Shown here piece after piece: positions 1 to 9,059 of a stretch of DNA of 64,000 nt. The notes under the pieces are model-generated. The model saw only the letters and a program-made list of their open reading frames with translations. It did no database searches and was not told where the DNA came from. The position numbers and the translations under genes were made by a program. The DNA is from Candidatus Chloroploca sp. Khr17 (GTDB lineage Bacteria; Chloroflexota; Chloroflexia; Chloroflexales; Chloroflexaceae). Positions within the stretch are counted from its first letter, which is position 1, and every line of letters starts with the position of its first letter. The stretch is taken from NCBI RefSeq assembly GCF_004138165.1, contig NZ_RYFF01000022.1, positions 1-64,000 of the forward strand, given 5' to 3'.

Positions 1-75
1 CACCCTGCGTCCGACTTGCATGCATTAGGCACGCCGCCAGCGTTCGTCCTGAGCCAGGATCAAACTCTGCGTTGA
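1..75 (-). rRNA. rrs: 16S ribosomal RNA, 5' end (partial, runs off the window)
   Basis: Read on the minus strand, the first bases give the universal start of bacterial 16S rRNA: AGAGTTTGATCCTGGCTCAG (complement of 49-68), followed by the conserved GACGAACGCTGGCGGCGTGC stretch. The mature 5' end is placed near base 75 by analogy with E. coli, where AGAGTTTG begins at position 8. Only about 75 nt are inside the window and the rest lies to the left. The gene is transcribed leftward from the promoter at 328-356. Confidence 0.97.
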
Positions 76-86
76 ATGGTGAAGCG

Positions 87-102
87 CTGACCTTCCGGTC
101 AG
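87..102 (-). other. hairpin in the rRNA leader just upstream of 16S
   Basis: CTGACC (87-92) pairs with GGTCAG (97-102) around a 4-nt loop, about 12 nt upstream of the mature 16S start. Short stems here are typical of pre-rRNA leaders. A role in processing is inferred. The rest of the leader (103-327) contains another GC-rich inverted repeat near 196-224 and no convincing gene; the reading frames there are incidental. Confidence 0.45.
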
Positions 103-327
103 GTTCACTCCACTGAATAAACGTGAAACCATTACTTATATGCTGTCACTGTTTAGTTGCTAAGGTGCATTGTGAGAGGTCTTGGCGACAAAAAACCAGG
201 CGGCGGGTTGCCCCTCCGGCCTGGCGACGTCTCCGACTTTGTCGGCGCGGTTCGCTTTGTGGCCTCAAACTACTCTCACTTGTTCTGGTTTACCTCGTCA
301 GAGGTGAAACCGCTGAACACGTTGAGG

Positions 328-356
328 AGTATAGCACCCGGTTTAGATTTTGTCAA
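328..356 (-). promoter_or_regulatory. rRNA operon promoter
   Basis: On the minus strand there is a perfect -35 box TTGACA (351-356), a 17-nt spacer and a -10 box TATACT (328-333). Transcription should start near 321 and give a leader of about 245 nt before 16S. This is close to the sigma-70 consensus, as expected for a strongly expressed rRNA operon. Confidence 0.8.
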
Positions 357-377
357 GCGGCGTTTGATCACGGTTTT

Positions 378-569
378 AAGGCGATTGCAACTTGCCTTGG
401 CGCGTGCCATCAGACCGGCAGATCGCCCTCACACGCCCGCACCGTCGGCGGCAACGCCTCGGCAACGGCATGCGGAGCCGGCCTTCGCCGGCTGGATCAG
501 GGCATGAAGGAGGCCTTTGCTCACGATGAGCCGAGCCGTTCACGGCGATGGTAGAAGATACCATCGCCC
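378..569. repeat. MITE-like repeat, AGGGCGATT family, copy A
   Basis: This 192-bp segment matches, in inverted orientation, the 193-bp element at 21837-22029 along its whole length; I estimate roughly three quarters identity by eye. Its ends are degenerate copies of the terminal inverted repeat AGGGCGATTGCATCTT. Shared internal blocks include TGCCTTGG, TGCCATCAG, GCCCTCACACGCCC, CCTTCGCCGGCT and GCCGAGCCGTT. It lies directly upstream of the rRNA promoter and codes for nothing recognisable. Confidence 0.7.
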
Positions 570-584
570 GAGGCTTATGCCTAA

Positions 585-941
585 CTACTCAACCAGCAAT
601 TCGATCCGCTCGCCCTCTTCGGTGTCGTTCCATACGAGCAACCGTCCCGTCGCACCACGGGCTATGCTCCCCAGCAATTCGCCCCGTGCGGCCTCGCTAA
701 GGTGCGGGACGAGTCGTGCCCCTAGCCGTAGGCCAACATTGATCAGGCCCACAGGGATCGCTACATTGACCTTCTGATGACTCGTGTGGAGATCGGTGAC
801 GCGCACCCGTACCAAACGTGTCTGTCCCTGCTGTACTGGGCTTGTCTCGGCTGCCAGGGCATCAAGCAACTGAGCCGCTTCATGCGAAGAGACTTGCCCC
901 GTTTCGACTAATTTCAAGATGCGGTCTCGTGTACTGAACAT
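585..941 (-). CDS. small SHOCT-like / YvlB-LiaX N-terminal domain protein
   Basis: A protein of 118 aa from the ATG at 941, or 127 aa from an upstream ATG at 968; both have a GAAGG-type ribosome binding site at short spacing, so the start is uncertain. The N-terminus (MFSTRDRILKLVETGQVSSH) resembles the short helical module found at the start of YvlB/LiaX-type proteins, which are often linked to envelope stress. The remainder is predicted beta-rich, with an 'IPVGLINVGLRLGARL' stretch that also recurs in such proteins. No signal peptide or membrane segment is visible. It lies upstream of and on the same strand as the rRNA operon, but behind its own spacer. The exact function is unknown. Confidence 0.7.
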   Translation of the reverse strand: MFSTRDRILKLVETGQVSSHEAAQLLDALAAETSPVQQGQTRLVRVRVTDLHTSHQKVNVAIPVGLINVGLRLGARLVPHLSEAARGELLGSIARGATGRLLVWNDTEEGERIELLVE

Positions 942-1390
942 AGGCCTTCGACTAGGGATTGGGGCCATCGAACCTTCGGATGCATACGTTAGGACCGTAG
1001 CCCCGACGTTTAAGCGTATAATACACTATCGTCTATCTCTTGTTGAGGAGTCTGTCAACGAAGTTTCCTGGTATGTTGTCACCCTGAGTATGAAATGGCC
1101 TGCAAGCCAATGGTGCCGCGATCAACAGAGTAAGCGCCCGTGAGATCTCACAGGTCTGGCAGACCTGTGAGGTCTGGTCGGGCGGATTCATTTCTGGAAG
1201 ACCATACGTCGGCACTCCAATGAGCGTAGCTGGTACAGCACCCTGAAACCATGTTTTAGGAGCGGGGCGAAGGGTCTCAGGTGCCCCGATGGTAGAGATG
1301 CTTCGCTCTGCTAGGCATGACAAGGCTGCGGGAATGTCGGAAAATGTAGTGGACAAACTATATCAGCCTGGAAGGCAAGGGTAACCCACG
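942..1390. other. 449-bp intergenic spacer between divergent genes
   Basis: No convincing gene is seen here; the frames present have no recognisable protein features. It holds a TATAAT-like sequence at 1017-1022, readable on either strand, and the palindrome at 1144-1174. The promoters of the minus-strand SHOCT-like gene and the plus-strand C45 gene must lie here but are not clear-cut. Confidence 0.5.
1144..1174. repeat. 31-bp palindrome, CACAGGTCTGGCAGACCTGTG type
   Basis: The arms 1144-1158 and 1160-1174 pair around a single central base with one G-T exception. From memory, very similar 'cacaggtctggcagacctgtg' palindromes recur between genes in other Chloroflexota and cyanobacterial genomes. 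It is probably a dispersed REP-type unit rather than an operator, but only one copy lies in this window. Confidence 0.6.
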
Positions 1391-2596
1391 ATGAAAGCGG
1401 CCCTCATGTTTCCCGAAATTACCATTGCTGGTACGCCCTATGAACGTGGGCGTATGTACGGTACGGCAGTTCCTTTGCGTATCCGTCATAGCATCGCGAG
1501 CTATGCGCGCCTTTTTGCCTATCGCCGCGCCCTCGATTGGGCGGCAAGCCAGGCCGAGGCGCTGCGTTTTGTGCCTTTGTTGACCGAGGTGGCCCCTGAT
1601 CTGCTTGAAGAGATGCGCGGACTGGCCGATGGTGCCGGGGTTGCGCTGGCCGAGATTGTGGCACTCAATGTGCGTACCGAGTTGATGGCAGGCATCCCAA
1701 TTGGCTATTATCACCCCGATGGCGCGGCCGCGATGGCGCGTAACCGCGCCGCCGGGGTGCCGGAACATCCCGACGAGCAGCCGCTGAACCAGGGGATGGT
1801 CGCCGATGCACCTGAGCTCGACCGTGATGCCGGCGAGTGTACGACCGCCGCTGCCTATGGCCCGGCAACCACCGATGGCCGGATGTTGCTAGCCCAGACC
1901 TGGGATTGGCAGGGTGATCAGCGCGCTGCGTGCGTTATGCTCCGGATTCATGCCCCTGGTGAGCCTGCTATCTTGACGATGACCGAAGCCGGTATGCTGG
2001 CTAAGGTTGGGCTCAATAGCGCTGGCCTGGTGGTCGGGTTGAATCTCTTACGCTCGCAGAGTGATGGGCACCATGTGGGCATGCCTGTCCATATCTTGCT
2101 CCGCAAGATGTTGCAGGCCACGACGTTTGCTGATGCGCGTACCCTGGCCGATCGCGTTCCTGCGGGCGGCTCATCCTGTGTCACCATTGCGACGACGACG
2201 GGCCAACTGGTGAGCCTCGAAGTGAGTCCGACTGGTGTGGCTGAGGTCTGGGCCGAAGATGGGTTGCTGGCGCACGCGAACCATTGCGTTGATCAAACCG
2301 CCGCCGCTGGCGAATGCCCGCTTGAGGCAACCTCGACCTCGCGTGAACGTCAGGGGCGAGCCTGGGAGTTGCTGCGGATGGGGTATGGTGCCCTTGATGT
2401 GCTGACGCTTCAAGCGATCCTGCGCGACCGACATGATGCACCGCGCTGCATTTGTCGCCTCCCCGATATGCGTGTCCCCCGGCTTGACCGGGGCGAGAGC
2501 ATCTGTGGGCTAGTGCTTGACCCACACAACGGCGTGATCTATGTTGCGCCTGATGCGCCCTGTCAGGCGGCTTTTACACCGGTCACCCTGGCGTGA
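1391..2596 (+). CDS. C45-family autoproteolytic acyltransferase/hydrolase
   Basis: A protein of 401 aa resembling the peptidase family C45 (acyl-CoA:6-aminopenicillanate acyltransferase, IAT) of N-terminal-nucleophile hydrolases. Known members cleave themselves in front of a conserved cysteine, which then acts as the nucleophile. Here the expected residue is Cys150 in GECTTAAAYGP, followed by a typical 'GRMLLAQTWDWQ' strand. The pro-segment before it (about 149 aa, with 'GTPYERGRMYG' near the start) has the usual length. No signal peptide is seen, so it is probably cytoplasmic. The natural substrate cannot be told from sequence: bacterial homologues act on varied amides and are not necessarily involved in beta-lactams. 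An alternative ATG lies five codons downstream. It is monocistronic and convergent with mutL. Confidence 0.8.
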   Translation: MKAALMFPEITIAGTPYERGRMYGTAVPLRIRHSIASYARLFAYRRALDWAASQAEALRFVPLLTEVAPDLLEEMRGLADGAGVALAEIVALNVRTELMAGIPIGYYHPDGAAAMARNRAAGVPEHPDEQPLNQGMVADAPELDRDAGECTTAAAYGPATTDGRMLLAQTWDWQGDQRAACVMLRIHAPGEPAILTMTEAGMLAKVGLNSAGLVVGLNLLRSQSDGHHVGMPVHILLRKMLQATTFADARTLADRVPAGGSSCVTIATTTGQLVSLEVSPTGVAEVWAEDGLLAHANHCVDQTAAAGECPLEATSTSRERQGRAWELLRMGYGALDVLTLQAILRDRHDAPRCICRLPDMRVPRLDRGESICGLVLDPHNGVIYVAPDAPCQAAFTPVTLA

Positions 2597-2604
2597 TCCG
2601 TCGC

Positions 2605-2649
2605 TTCGCCGGTTGAAATACCAGCCTGGCTGGTATTTCAACCGGCGAA
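2605..2649. terminator. long perfect palindrome between convergent genes
   Basis: Arms 2605-2626 and 2628-2649 are perfect 22-bp complements around one base. It lies 8 bp after the C45 gene stop and 8 bp before the mutL stop, so it probably terminates both convergent transcripts. There is no U-tract on the plus side. It belongs to the set of long intergenic palindromes described in the findings. Confidence 0.7.
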
Positions 2650-2657
2650 AAGGCCCT

Positions 2658-4568
2658 TCATCGGCCAAACTGGCGTTCAAGCTGGGTCGGGGTCATCAGG
2701 ATCATCGTCGGACGACCGTGCGGACAGGTACGCGGGCTGGTGCAGGCTTCGAGTTGCTGCAAAAGCTGGCGCATCTCTTCGAGCGAGAGCGTCTGCCCGG
2801 CGCGCACCGAGGTATGGCACGAAAGGGTAGTGAGCATTGCTTCGCGCCAGTCGAGCGGCGTCGAACCGCCGCGCCCAGCCAGATGATCGGCCAGTTCGTG
2901 CAAGGCACGGGGCAGTTGATCGGCAGGAAGGGTGGCGGGCACAGCGCGTACCATCACTCCTTCGCCCCACTCATCGAGGACAAAGCCCCATTCGGCCAGA
3001 CGCTCAGGATTGCCAAGCAGGAGCGCACTCGCGGCCGGGTTTAGGGGCACTGAACGAGGCAGCAATAAGCCCTGCGACTCAACACTGCCCCCTGCAAACT
3101 GGGTGATCAAGCGCTCATACGTAATGCGTTCGTGGGCGGCATGTTGATCAATCAGATACATCCCCTCGGGGGCCTCGGCGATAATATAGGTCAACCCGAC
3201 TTGCCCCACCACGCGCAGTGGTGGCAGCTTACCGCTTTGACGCAGCGGCTCGGCTGTGGGAAGATCGTTTGCTGTACGGGGTTGAGGCTGCGGCAAGGCA
3301 CCCTGCCAATCACCCGCGGCTTCATTAGAAGCATCGCCATGCCAGTCAGCCGTTGGCGGTGGGCTAGCTGATGGTGCGAGAGCTTCGCCAGATGAGAAAG
3401 GGGCTTCGTTCCCGCCAGCATCCCAGCGACTGCGCTCGCGATCCCATGCCGATGCGCCAACCCCCCACGCTGACGGCTCAGGTTCACTCGGGGCCGCTTG
3501 CCCAAGCTGGCGCAACTCGAACCGGCGCTGGGCCGTCGCTTCATCAACCTCCCATGTTGGCACCCCAGCCCCGGCGACCAACGCCTCGCGCACGGCCCGC
3601 CCGAGGGTACCATGCACTTTGGGCGCATAGCGGAACTTGACCTCACTCTTGGTGGGATGCACATTGACATCAACGGCCAGCGGATGCACAAAGAGATTCA
3701 GCACCACAAGTGGGTGCCGCCCGCGCATCAACATCGTATGGTAAGCATCTTCAACAACCGCAGGCAACGCCCCGCGTGGCTGCAACGCGCGCCGATTGAC
3801 AAAGAGATGCAGATAGCTGCGCGAGCCACGGGTCAGGCCGGGCGGCGAGAGCAAGCCCTCCACCCGGATCTCCTGCTCACCTTCGCCAACCTCGGCGGCG
3901 ACGGGCAGCATCTGACGGGCGACATCAAGGCCATAGAGCTCGATCAACACAGCACGCAGATCGCCATCGCCGCTGGTCTGCAAGGCCAGGCGCCCTTCGA
4001 GTTGCAGCGTAAAGCGCACCTCGGGATAGGCGAGGGCATACTGCTGCACCACCGCGCTGATCGCGCTCAACTCGGTGGCCTCACTCCGCAGGTACTCACG
4101 ACGGACGGGCGTATTGTAGAAGAGATTGCGCACACTGAAACTTGTCCCCGGCGAGCACCCCCGTGGGGTACGCGACTGCACCTCACCCCCGGCCAGGCGC
4201 AACTCGGTGCCGACCTCTTCAGCAGCGGTACGGCTGAGACAGATGACCTGGGCGACACTGGCAATCGAAGGCAGAGCCTCACCACGGAACCCGAGGGTAC
4301 CAATGCGCCAGAGATCCTCGGAGGTGGTGAGTTTGCTGGTTGCATGCCGTTCAAAGGCGAGTTCCAGTTCGTGGGAGGCAATCCCGCCCCCATCGTCCTG
4401 CACTTTCAACTCACGCAGGCCCCCGCCACGTGCCTCAATCGCAATACGGCGCGCACCTGCATCAAGCGCATTCTCCACCAGTTCTTTGATCACCGAGGCC
4501 GGGCGCTCAACTACCTCACCAGCGGCAATCTGCGCCGCAACCGTCGCATCAAGCAGCTGAATAGGCAT
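2658..4568 (-). CDS. mutL: DNA mismatch repair protein MutL
   Basis: A protein of 636 aa. It is the matchmaker ATPase of mismatch repair, coupling MutS recognition to strand incision. The N-terminal GHKL ATPase shows ELVENALDAGA (about 29-39), DGGGI and TLGFRGEAL. The C-terminal dimerisation domain contains DQHAAHERITYE, which fits the metal-binding endonuclease motif DQHA(X)2E(X)4E, plus CPHGRP and a final FGR. Together these predict a latent nicking endonuclease, as in bacteria without MutH. The start was chosen at MPIQLLD (4568) because a strong AAGGAGG lies just upstream, on the minus strand, of this ATG; the frame extends 17 codons further without support. A proline- and tryptophan-rich linker of about 100 residues separates the two domains. 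No mutS is in the window. Confidence 0.95.
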   Translation of the reverse strand: MPIQLLDATVAAQIAAGEVVERPASVIKELVENALDAGARRIAIEARGGGLRELKVQDDGGGIASHELELAFERHATSKLTTSEDLWRIGTLGFRGEALPSIASVAQVICLSRTAAEEVGTELRLAGGEVQSRTPRGCSPGTSFSVRNLFYNTPVRREYLRSEATELSAISAVVQQYALAYPEVRFTLQLEGRLALQTSGDGDLRAVLIELYGLDVARQMLPVAAEVGEGEQEIRVEGLLSPPGLTRGSRSYLHLFVNRRALQPRGALPAVVEDAYHTMLMRGRHPLVVLNLFVHPLAVDVNVHPTKSEVKFRYAPKVHGTLGRAVREALVAGAGVPTWEVDEATAQRRFELRQLGQAAPSEPEPSAWGVGASAWDRERSRWDAGGNEAPFSSGEALAPSASPPPTADWHGDASNEAAGDWQGALPQPQPRTANDLPTAEPLRQSGKLPPLRVVGQVGLTYIIAEAPEGMYLIDQHAAHERITYERLITQFAGGSVESQGLLLPRSVPLNPAASALLLGNPERLAEWGFVLDEWGEGVMVRAVPATLPADQLPRALHELADHLAGRGGSTPLDWREAMLTTLSCHTSVRAGQTLSLEEMRQLLQQLEACTSPRTCPHGRPTMILMTPTQLERQFGR

Positions 4569-4651
4569 CACACCCTCCTTGTGCGAACATGTTTGCGTGC
4601 TTAGTATACCATACCCCAAGCAGCATCCATGCTACAACTCGGAGGTCGGGG

Positions 4652-4771
4652 AGGGCTGTTGCAAAGTCATCTCGATCGTCCGCAGATGACGCAGATGACG
4701 CAGATGACAGCTTCCGCATCTGCGTCATCTGCGGATACTATCTAACCCTCCTGAGACTTTGCATCAGCCCT
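4652..4771. repeat. MITE-like element with AGGGCTGATGCAAAGTC termini
   Basis: Terminal inverted repeats at 4652-4668 and 4755-4771 match at 16 of 17 positions. Inside is a second inverted repeat built from CAGATGACG units (TCCGCAGATGACGCAGATG around 4678-4696 and its complement around 4717-4735). The right end overlaps the stop codon of the PP2C gene. The same right-end sequence (GACTTTGCATCAGCCCT) recurs at 28388-28404. The element is 120 bp and non-coding. Confidence 0.65.
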
Positions 4772-5771
4772 AAGGGGTCGGGCTACTGACGGGTGTTGGC
4801 AAGGGGGTAGCAGTCGGCATGGAGGGAGGAGGAAATGGGACGAGGGTCGCGACAGGAGGGACGCGTGAGGGTTGGGCTGCGGGGGGCTGTACCGCCGGAA
4901 GGGAGAGCCAGACATAACTCACCGTACTCACGAGGAGCAAGAGCATCACCAGCGCAAGCAGGCCCCCCAGCGGGTTGAGAGAACGTTCGACCGGTGCGCT
5001 ACGGAGGGGCGTGGTCACGACCCTAGAGGCATCAACGGTATGCGTGCGTGGTTCATCATCATCACCCGTAAGGGTATCAACCTGGGCCACCATGACCGTA
5101 ATATTATCAACGCCACCCCGCTCATTAGCGAAATCAACGAGGCGTTCGACAGCCGCATCAGGTGGCAGCATCCCCGCGATTTCGGCAATCTCTTCATCGG
5201 TAATCAAGCCGTGCATCCCATCAGTCGAAAGGATCACGGTATCACCGGCGCGGAGGGCAAGGGTAAAGAGGTCGACGTCCACCTCGGAACTATGGCCAAG
5301 GGCGCGGGTAATAATATTGCGAATATTGGAAGAACGGGCCTGGGCGGGGGTCATCAAGCCTGCTGCCACCTGATCAGAAACAAACGAATGATCATGCGAA
5401 ATCTGGGTAATCTGGCCCTCGCGCACGAGATAAGCCCGACTATCCCCAACATTCGCTACATAGAGACCACCAGGGGTAAAGAGGGCCGCCACGCCGGTGG
5501 TACCCATGCTGCCACGCCCTGCTTCATAGATCGCCCGATTGGCCCCGATAAAAGCCTCGCGTAGCATATCCTCAGGTTCGACCTCGGGCCGAAACGCCGA
5601 GACAATCGTCGCTACCCCAAGTTCACTCGCAACCTCACCAGCAGCATGGCCACCCATGCCATCACAGACAACCAGCAGATTGATTGAACCAAGTTGCTTA
5701 CTCGCGTAAGCATCCTGGTTAACCTCGCGCCGCATACCAACATGAGTACGGGCACTGAAGCGTACACGCAT
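4770..5771 (-). CDS. PP2C-family serine/threonine protein phosphatase, membrane-anchored
   Basis: A protein of 333 aa. It is a metal-dependent PPM/PP2C phosphatase that removes phosphate from Ser/Thr, usually opposing a eukaryotic-type kinase (Stp/PrpC group). Motifs in order: R-x-x-NQD (about 14-20), CDGMGGHAAGE (35-45), GDSRAYL, STDGMHG and GGVDNITVM. The catalytic domain ends near 240 and is followed by one membrane helix (about 268-290). A 42-residue Pro/Thr-rich tail follows and is probably extracytoplasmic. The start has a GAGGAG ribosome site. It is the last gene of an operon behind a histidine kinase and a 63-aa membrane protein. The stop codon lies in the end of a MITE-like element, so the tail may have been altered by the insertion. 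No partner kinase is in the window. Confidence 0.9.
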   Translation of the reverse strand: MRVRFSARTHVGMRREVNQDAYASKQLGSINLLVVCDGMGGHAAGEVASELGVATIVSAFRPEVEPEDMLREAFIGANRAIYEAGRGSMGTTGVAALFTPGGLYVANVGDSRAYLVREGQITQISHDHSFVSDQVAAGLMTPAQARSSNIRNIITRALGHSSEVDVDLFTLALRAGDTVILSTDGMHGLITDEEIAEIAGMLPPDAAVERLVDFANERGGVDNITVMVAQVDTLTGDDDEPRTHTVDASRVVTTPLRSAPVERSLNPLGGLLALVMLLLLVSTVSYVWLSLPAVQPPAAQPSRVPPVATLVPFPPPSMPTATPLPTPVSSPTP

Positions 5772-5821
5772 CGGTTACTCCTCGGGCGAGCTCCAAAACA
5801 TGGGCCAGTTCCTCCGACGCT

Positions 5822-6013
5822 CTATTTCAGCAGACGGGGCAAGATGACCATAGCAGCGGCAACAACAAGCAGCGTCAGAAAAAAGAGATTGCCGGTTGAA
5901 CTGGTTAACAAGATCGCAAGTGCCACCACAATTGCTGCCATAAAGAGACAGCCACGCTGGACACGGGCAATGCTCGTTGCCACTTCATCAGGCTCGGGTG
6001 GTGATGTTTTCAT
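5822..6013 (-). CDS. small two-helix membrane protein
   Basis: A protein of 63 aa with two hydrophobic helices separated by a short TSSTGN turn (about 23-38 and 42-60). The N-terminus is acidic and hydrophilic (MKTSPPEPDEVA). It lies 33 bp after the kinase gene and 50 bp before the phosphatase gene, on the same strand, so it is probably co-transcribed with both. No family is recognised. By position it could be a membrane partner of the kinase or phosphatase, but that is inference only. Confidence 0.6.
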   Translation of the reverse strand: MKTSPPEPDEVATSIARVQRGCLFMAAIVVALAILLTSSTGNLFFLTLLVVAAAMVILPRLLK

Positions 6014-6046
6014 GAAGAACAGGGAAGACCCATTGTTCCTTTCATT

Positions 6047-7846
6047 TCAGCCATTCGTGTTGATTGGTACCGTAATCGTAACTTTTGTCCCCTGCCCTGG
6101 GGTAGAGGCCAGTTCGGCCGTCCCATTCACGAGGCGGGCACGTTCATCAATATTAAGCAACCCAAACGAACCACGCTTTTCGTAGGAGCGCATAATTTCA
6201 TTCAGATCAAAGCCAATCCCATCGTCTTGCACAACTGCGATCAGCTTATTGCCATCACGTTGGAGCCGCACCCAGATATGCTTGGCTCGCGCATGCTTGA
6301 GCGCATTGTTAATTGATTCTTGAATAATATTAAAGAGTGTCCCCTCGGTTTTTGTTTCGAGGTGGACTTCCTCAAGCCCATCAGCCTCAAGCACCAGTTT
6401 GGTGCCGGTACTATTCTGCTGAAAGCGTTGCAAATACTGTTCGAGCGTCACTTTGAGGCCCTGCGTTTCGAGCACCAGGGGACGCAATTCAAACAGCATC
6501 GTACGTACCTCGTAGGTCGTACGTTTCGCCAGGGCACTGAGCTTATCGAGTTCTTCAAGTACCCGCTCGGGGTTACGTTCGAGCAACCGCTTGATAAACT
6601 CGACATTCATCGTGATCGCCGCAACCGCCTGGGCCGGACCATCGTGCAAATCGCGGGCAAGTTGATGGCGAACTTCCTCTTCTTTCGAAATAAGCTTATT
6701 CCGCTCTTCCTGGAGATCGAAGATCAACTGGGCATTATGCAGGGCAATAATGGCGTAATTGACCAGGGCGGTCAAGCCTGCGATCTCATCTTCGGCAAAC
6801 GTTTCAGCCCGCTCGATGGCAAAGACCACGATGCCATAGGTGCGCAAGTTGGCCCGCAGGGGGATGAGGCAGGCATAACGACAGTTCGTGAGGCTATCAA
6901 AGAGCAACAGGTCGGGATCGGGTGTGGCAAGATCAAGGATGTGGGGATTCGGTTTATGCAACGCCTCGGCGAGCCCAGCCGTGACCTTGATCTGCCGAGC
7001 CTGATCACTGATACTCAAACGATGGCTTGCGCCAACATACAGTTCGTCGGGCACACCCGAAGAGAGCAGCACCATACCTGCTGTGTAGGGGGTCAGCTTA
7101 TAACTCTCGCGGAGGGTCACTTCAAGGACTTGCCCATAGTCTACGGTACTCGACAGGGTATAGGCGACCTCATAGAGCGACCGGCTCTGAGCGCGATATG
7201 CATGAGCCTCTTCGAGCGCCTTTTCAGCCTCACGGCGGGCGTTTTGCACACTCGCCCGGTTATTTTCACTCCAGCGTTCAGCCAACCCAGCGGTAATCCA
7301 AGGCACAAAGATCAAGGTCAAACCGCGCAAGAAGAGGGCGACATACTCAAGGAGGGTTGTCTCGAGGCCAGCGGCAAAGATCCGGCGCCAGCCGATAAAG
7401 GCAGCGATATAGCAGAGGGCAGCGACAATCCCCGAAAGCAAACTGATAAGCTTCGTCTGGCGGATGGCCGCATTGATCAATGGGACAAGATAGAGAGGAA
7501 AAAAGATGACGATCTGCTCGCCACCAAAAAACATCATCAGAGAGATAAAGCCAATATCGATGAGATACGTGAGTTCAAGCCAGGAAGCGATAGGTGGGAT
7601 AAAGAGAGCCAGCGTTGCGAGGACGCTCACCGCAACATAGATCCAAAAGACAACGACGAGGGGGGGACTGGTACTAGAGACCGGCCATACAGGTTGATCA
7701 GTGAGAAAGTTGGTAATTAAAAAGAGCAGCAGAATGGTCAACCAGCGGGCCAGCGCATAAAAACGCTCGCCCCCAGGCAGGAACCACTGCTTGGTCTGGA
7801 GAGGTTGCGAACCAGACATTTCACTCGCTGTTGTGGTGGCCTTCAC
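6047..7846 (-). CDS. NarL-type sensor histidine kinase with membrane sensor and GAF domain
   Basis: A protein of 599 aa. The N-terminal third has about six hydrophobic segments (roughly 25-200), then a coiled coil, a GAF domain (about 220-375), a HisKA_3 dimerisation domain with the phosphorylatable His in ARDLHDGPAQ (about 400), and a HATPase_c domain (about 495-596; NIIQESINNALKHA and DDGIGFD). Such kinases phosphorylate NarL/FixJ-family response regulators, none of which is nearby. The annotated start is a GTG at 7846 without a clear ribosome site; an ATG nine codons downstream (MSGSQPL) is possible. It is the first gene of an operon with the small membrane protein and the PP2C phosphatase. 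That arrangement suggests cross-talk between His-Asp and Ser/Thr phosphorylation, which is an inference. Confidence 0.88.
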   Translation of the reverse strand: MKATTTASEMSGSQPLQTKQWFLPGGERFYALARWLTILLLFLITNFLTDQPVWPVSSTSPPLVVVFWIYVAVSVLATLALFIPPIASWLELTYLIDIGFISLMMFFGGEQIVIFFPLYLVPLINAAIRQTKLISLLSGIVAALCYIAAFIGWRRIFAAGLETTLLEYVALFLRGLTLIFVPWITAGLAERWSENNRASVQNARREAEKALEEAHAYRAQSRSLYEVAYTLSSTVDYGQVLEVTLRESYKLTPYTAGMVLLSSGVPDELYVGASHRLSISDQARQIKVTAGLAEALHKPNPHILDLATPDPDLLLFDSLTNCRYACLIPLRANLRTYGIVVFAIERAETFAEDEIAGLTALVNYAIIALHNAQLIFDLQEERNKLISKEEEVRHQLARDLHDGPAQAVAAITMNVEFIKRLLERNPERVLEELDKLSALAKRTTYEVRTMLFELRPLVLETQGLKVTLEQYLQRFQQNSTGTKLVLEADGLEEVHLETKTEGTLFNIIQESINNALKHARAKHIWVRLQRDGNKLIAVVQDDGIGFDLNEIMRSYEKRGSFGLLNIDERARLVNGTAELASTPGQGTKVTITVPINTNG

Positions 7847-7928
7847 ATCTAAGAACCATCTTTATTGACAGAACAGGACGTATATGTGCGGCGCTGGTGC
7901 TTGCCCCATATGATGGGTTATGGACTGA

Positions 7929-7953
7929 TTGTTGGCAGCAAACCTGCCAACAA
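7929..7953 (-). terminator. hairpin downstream of mdh
   Basis: TTGTTGGCAG (7929-7938) pairs with CTGCCAACAA (7944-7953) around a 5-nt loop. It is about 55 bp past the mdh stop on the minus strand, upstream of the kinase gene. It is a likely terminator, although no long U-run follows. Confidence 0.45.
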
Positions 7954-8007
7954 CCAGCGTTTCGGAAGGCCGTGGAGTATCCAAGCCTCCCTCTCGTGAT
8001 GCAAAGG

Positions 8008-8943
<936 letters not shown>

Positions 8944-9020
8944 TTACTCCTAAACCTCTGCGCTGAGCGCTCGGATAGCAGATGCCTTGTATCACAACAA
9001 GAGCCAGATGATACGTGTGC

Positions 9021-9051
9021 ATTGTAGCACACCGGACGAAAGATCGGGCAA
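9021..9051 (-). promoter_or_regulatory. putative mdh promoter
   Basis: On the minus strand, TTGCCC (9046-9051) and TACAAT (9021-9026) are separated by 19 nt. TGC sits directly before the -10, giving an extended -10. The spacer is slightly long. Transcription would start about 75 nt before the mdh ATG. Confidence 0.45.
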
Positions 9052-9059
9052 CCTGGAGT

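Noticed and set aside
123-554. Overlapping frames in the 16S leader and MITE region
   Set aside because: They run through the rRNA promoter, leader and a non-coding repeat, have Arg/Cys-rich compositions, and lack ribosome sites or family patterns.
1033-1356. 107-aa minus-strand frame upstream of the C45 gene
   Set aside because: It crosses the 31-bp palindrome, has no ribosome site and no recognisable protein features.
3498-4604. Long plus-strand frame of 368 codons
   Set aside because: It is the shadow of mutL on the opposite strand; mutL has all family motifs.
4675-4735. CAGATGACG repeats as a CRISPR or variable tandem array
   Set aside because: The units are 9 bp, adjoin directly without spacers and form an inverted repeat inside a MITE-like element; this is not a CRISPR array.
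6320-7720. 466-codon plus-strand frame
   Set aside because: It is antisense to the histidine kinase gene and its composition (Gln/His/Gly-rich) is typical of a shadow frame.
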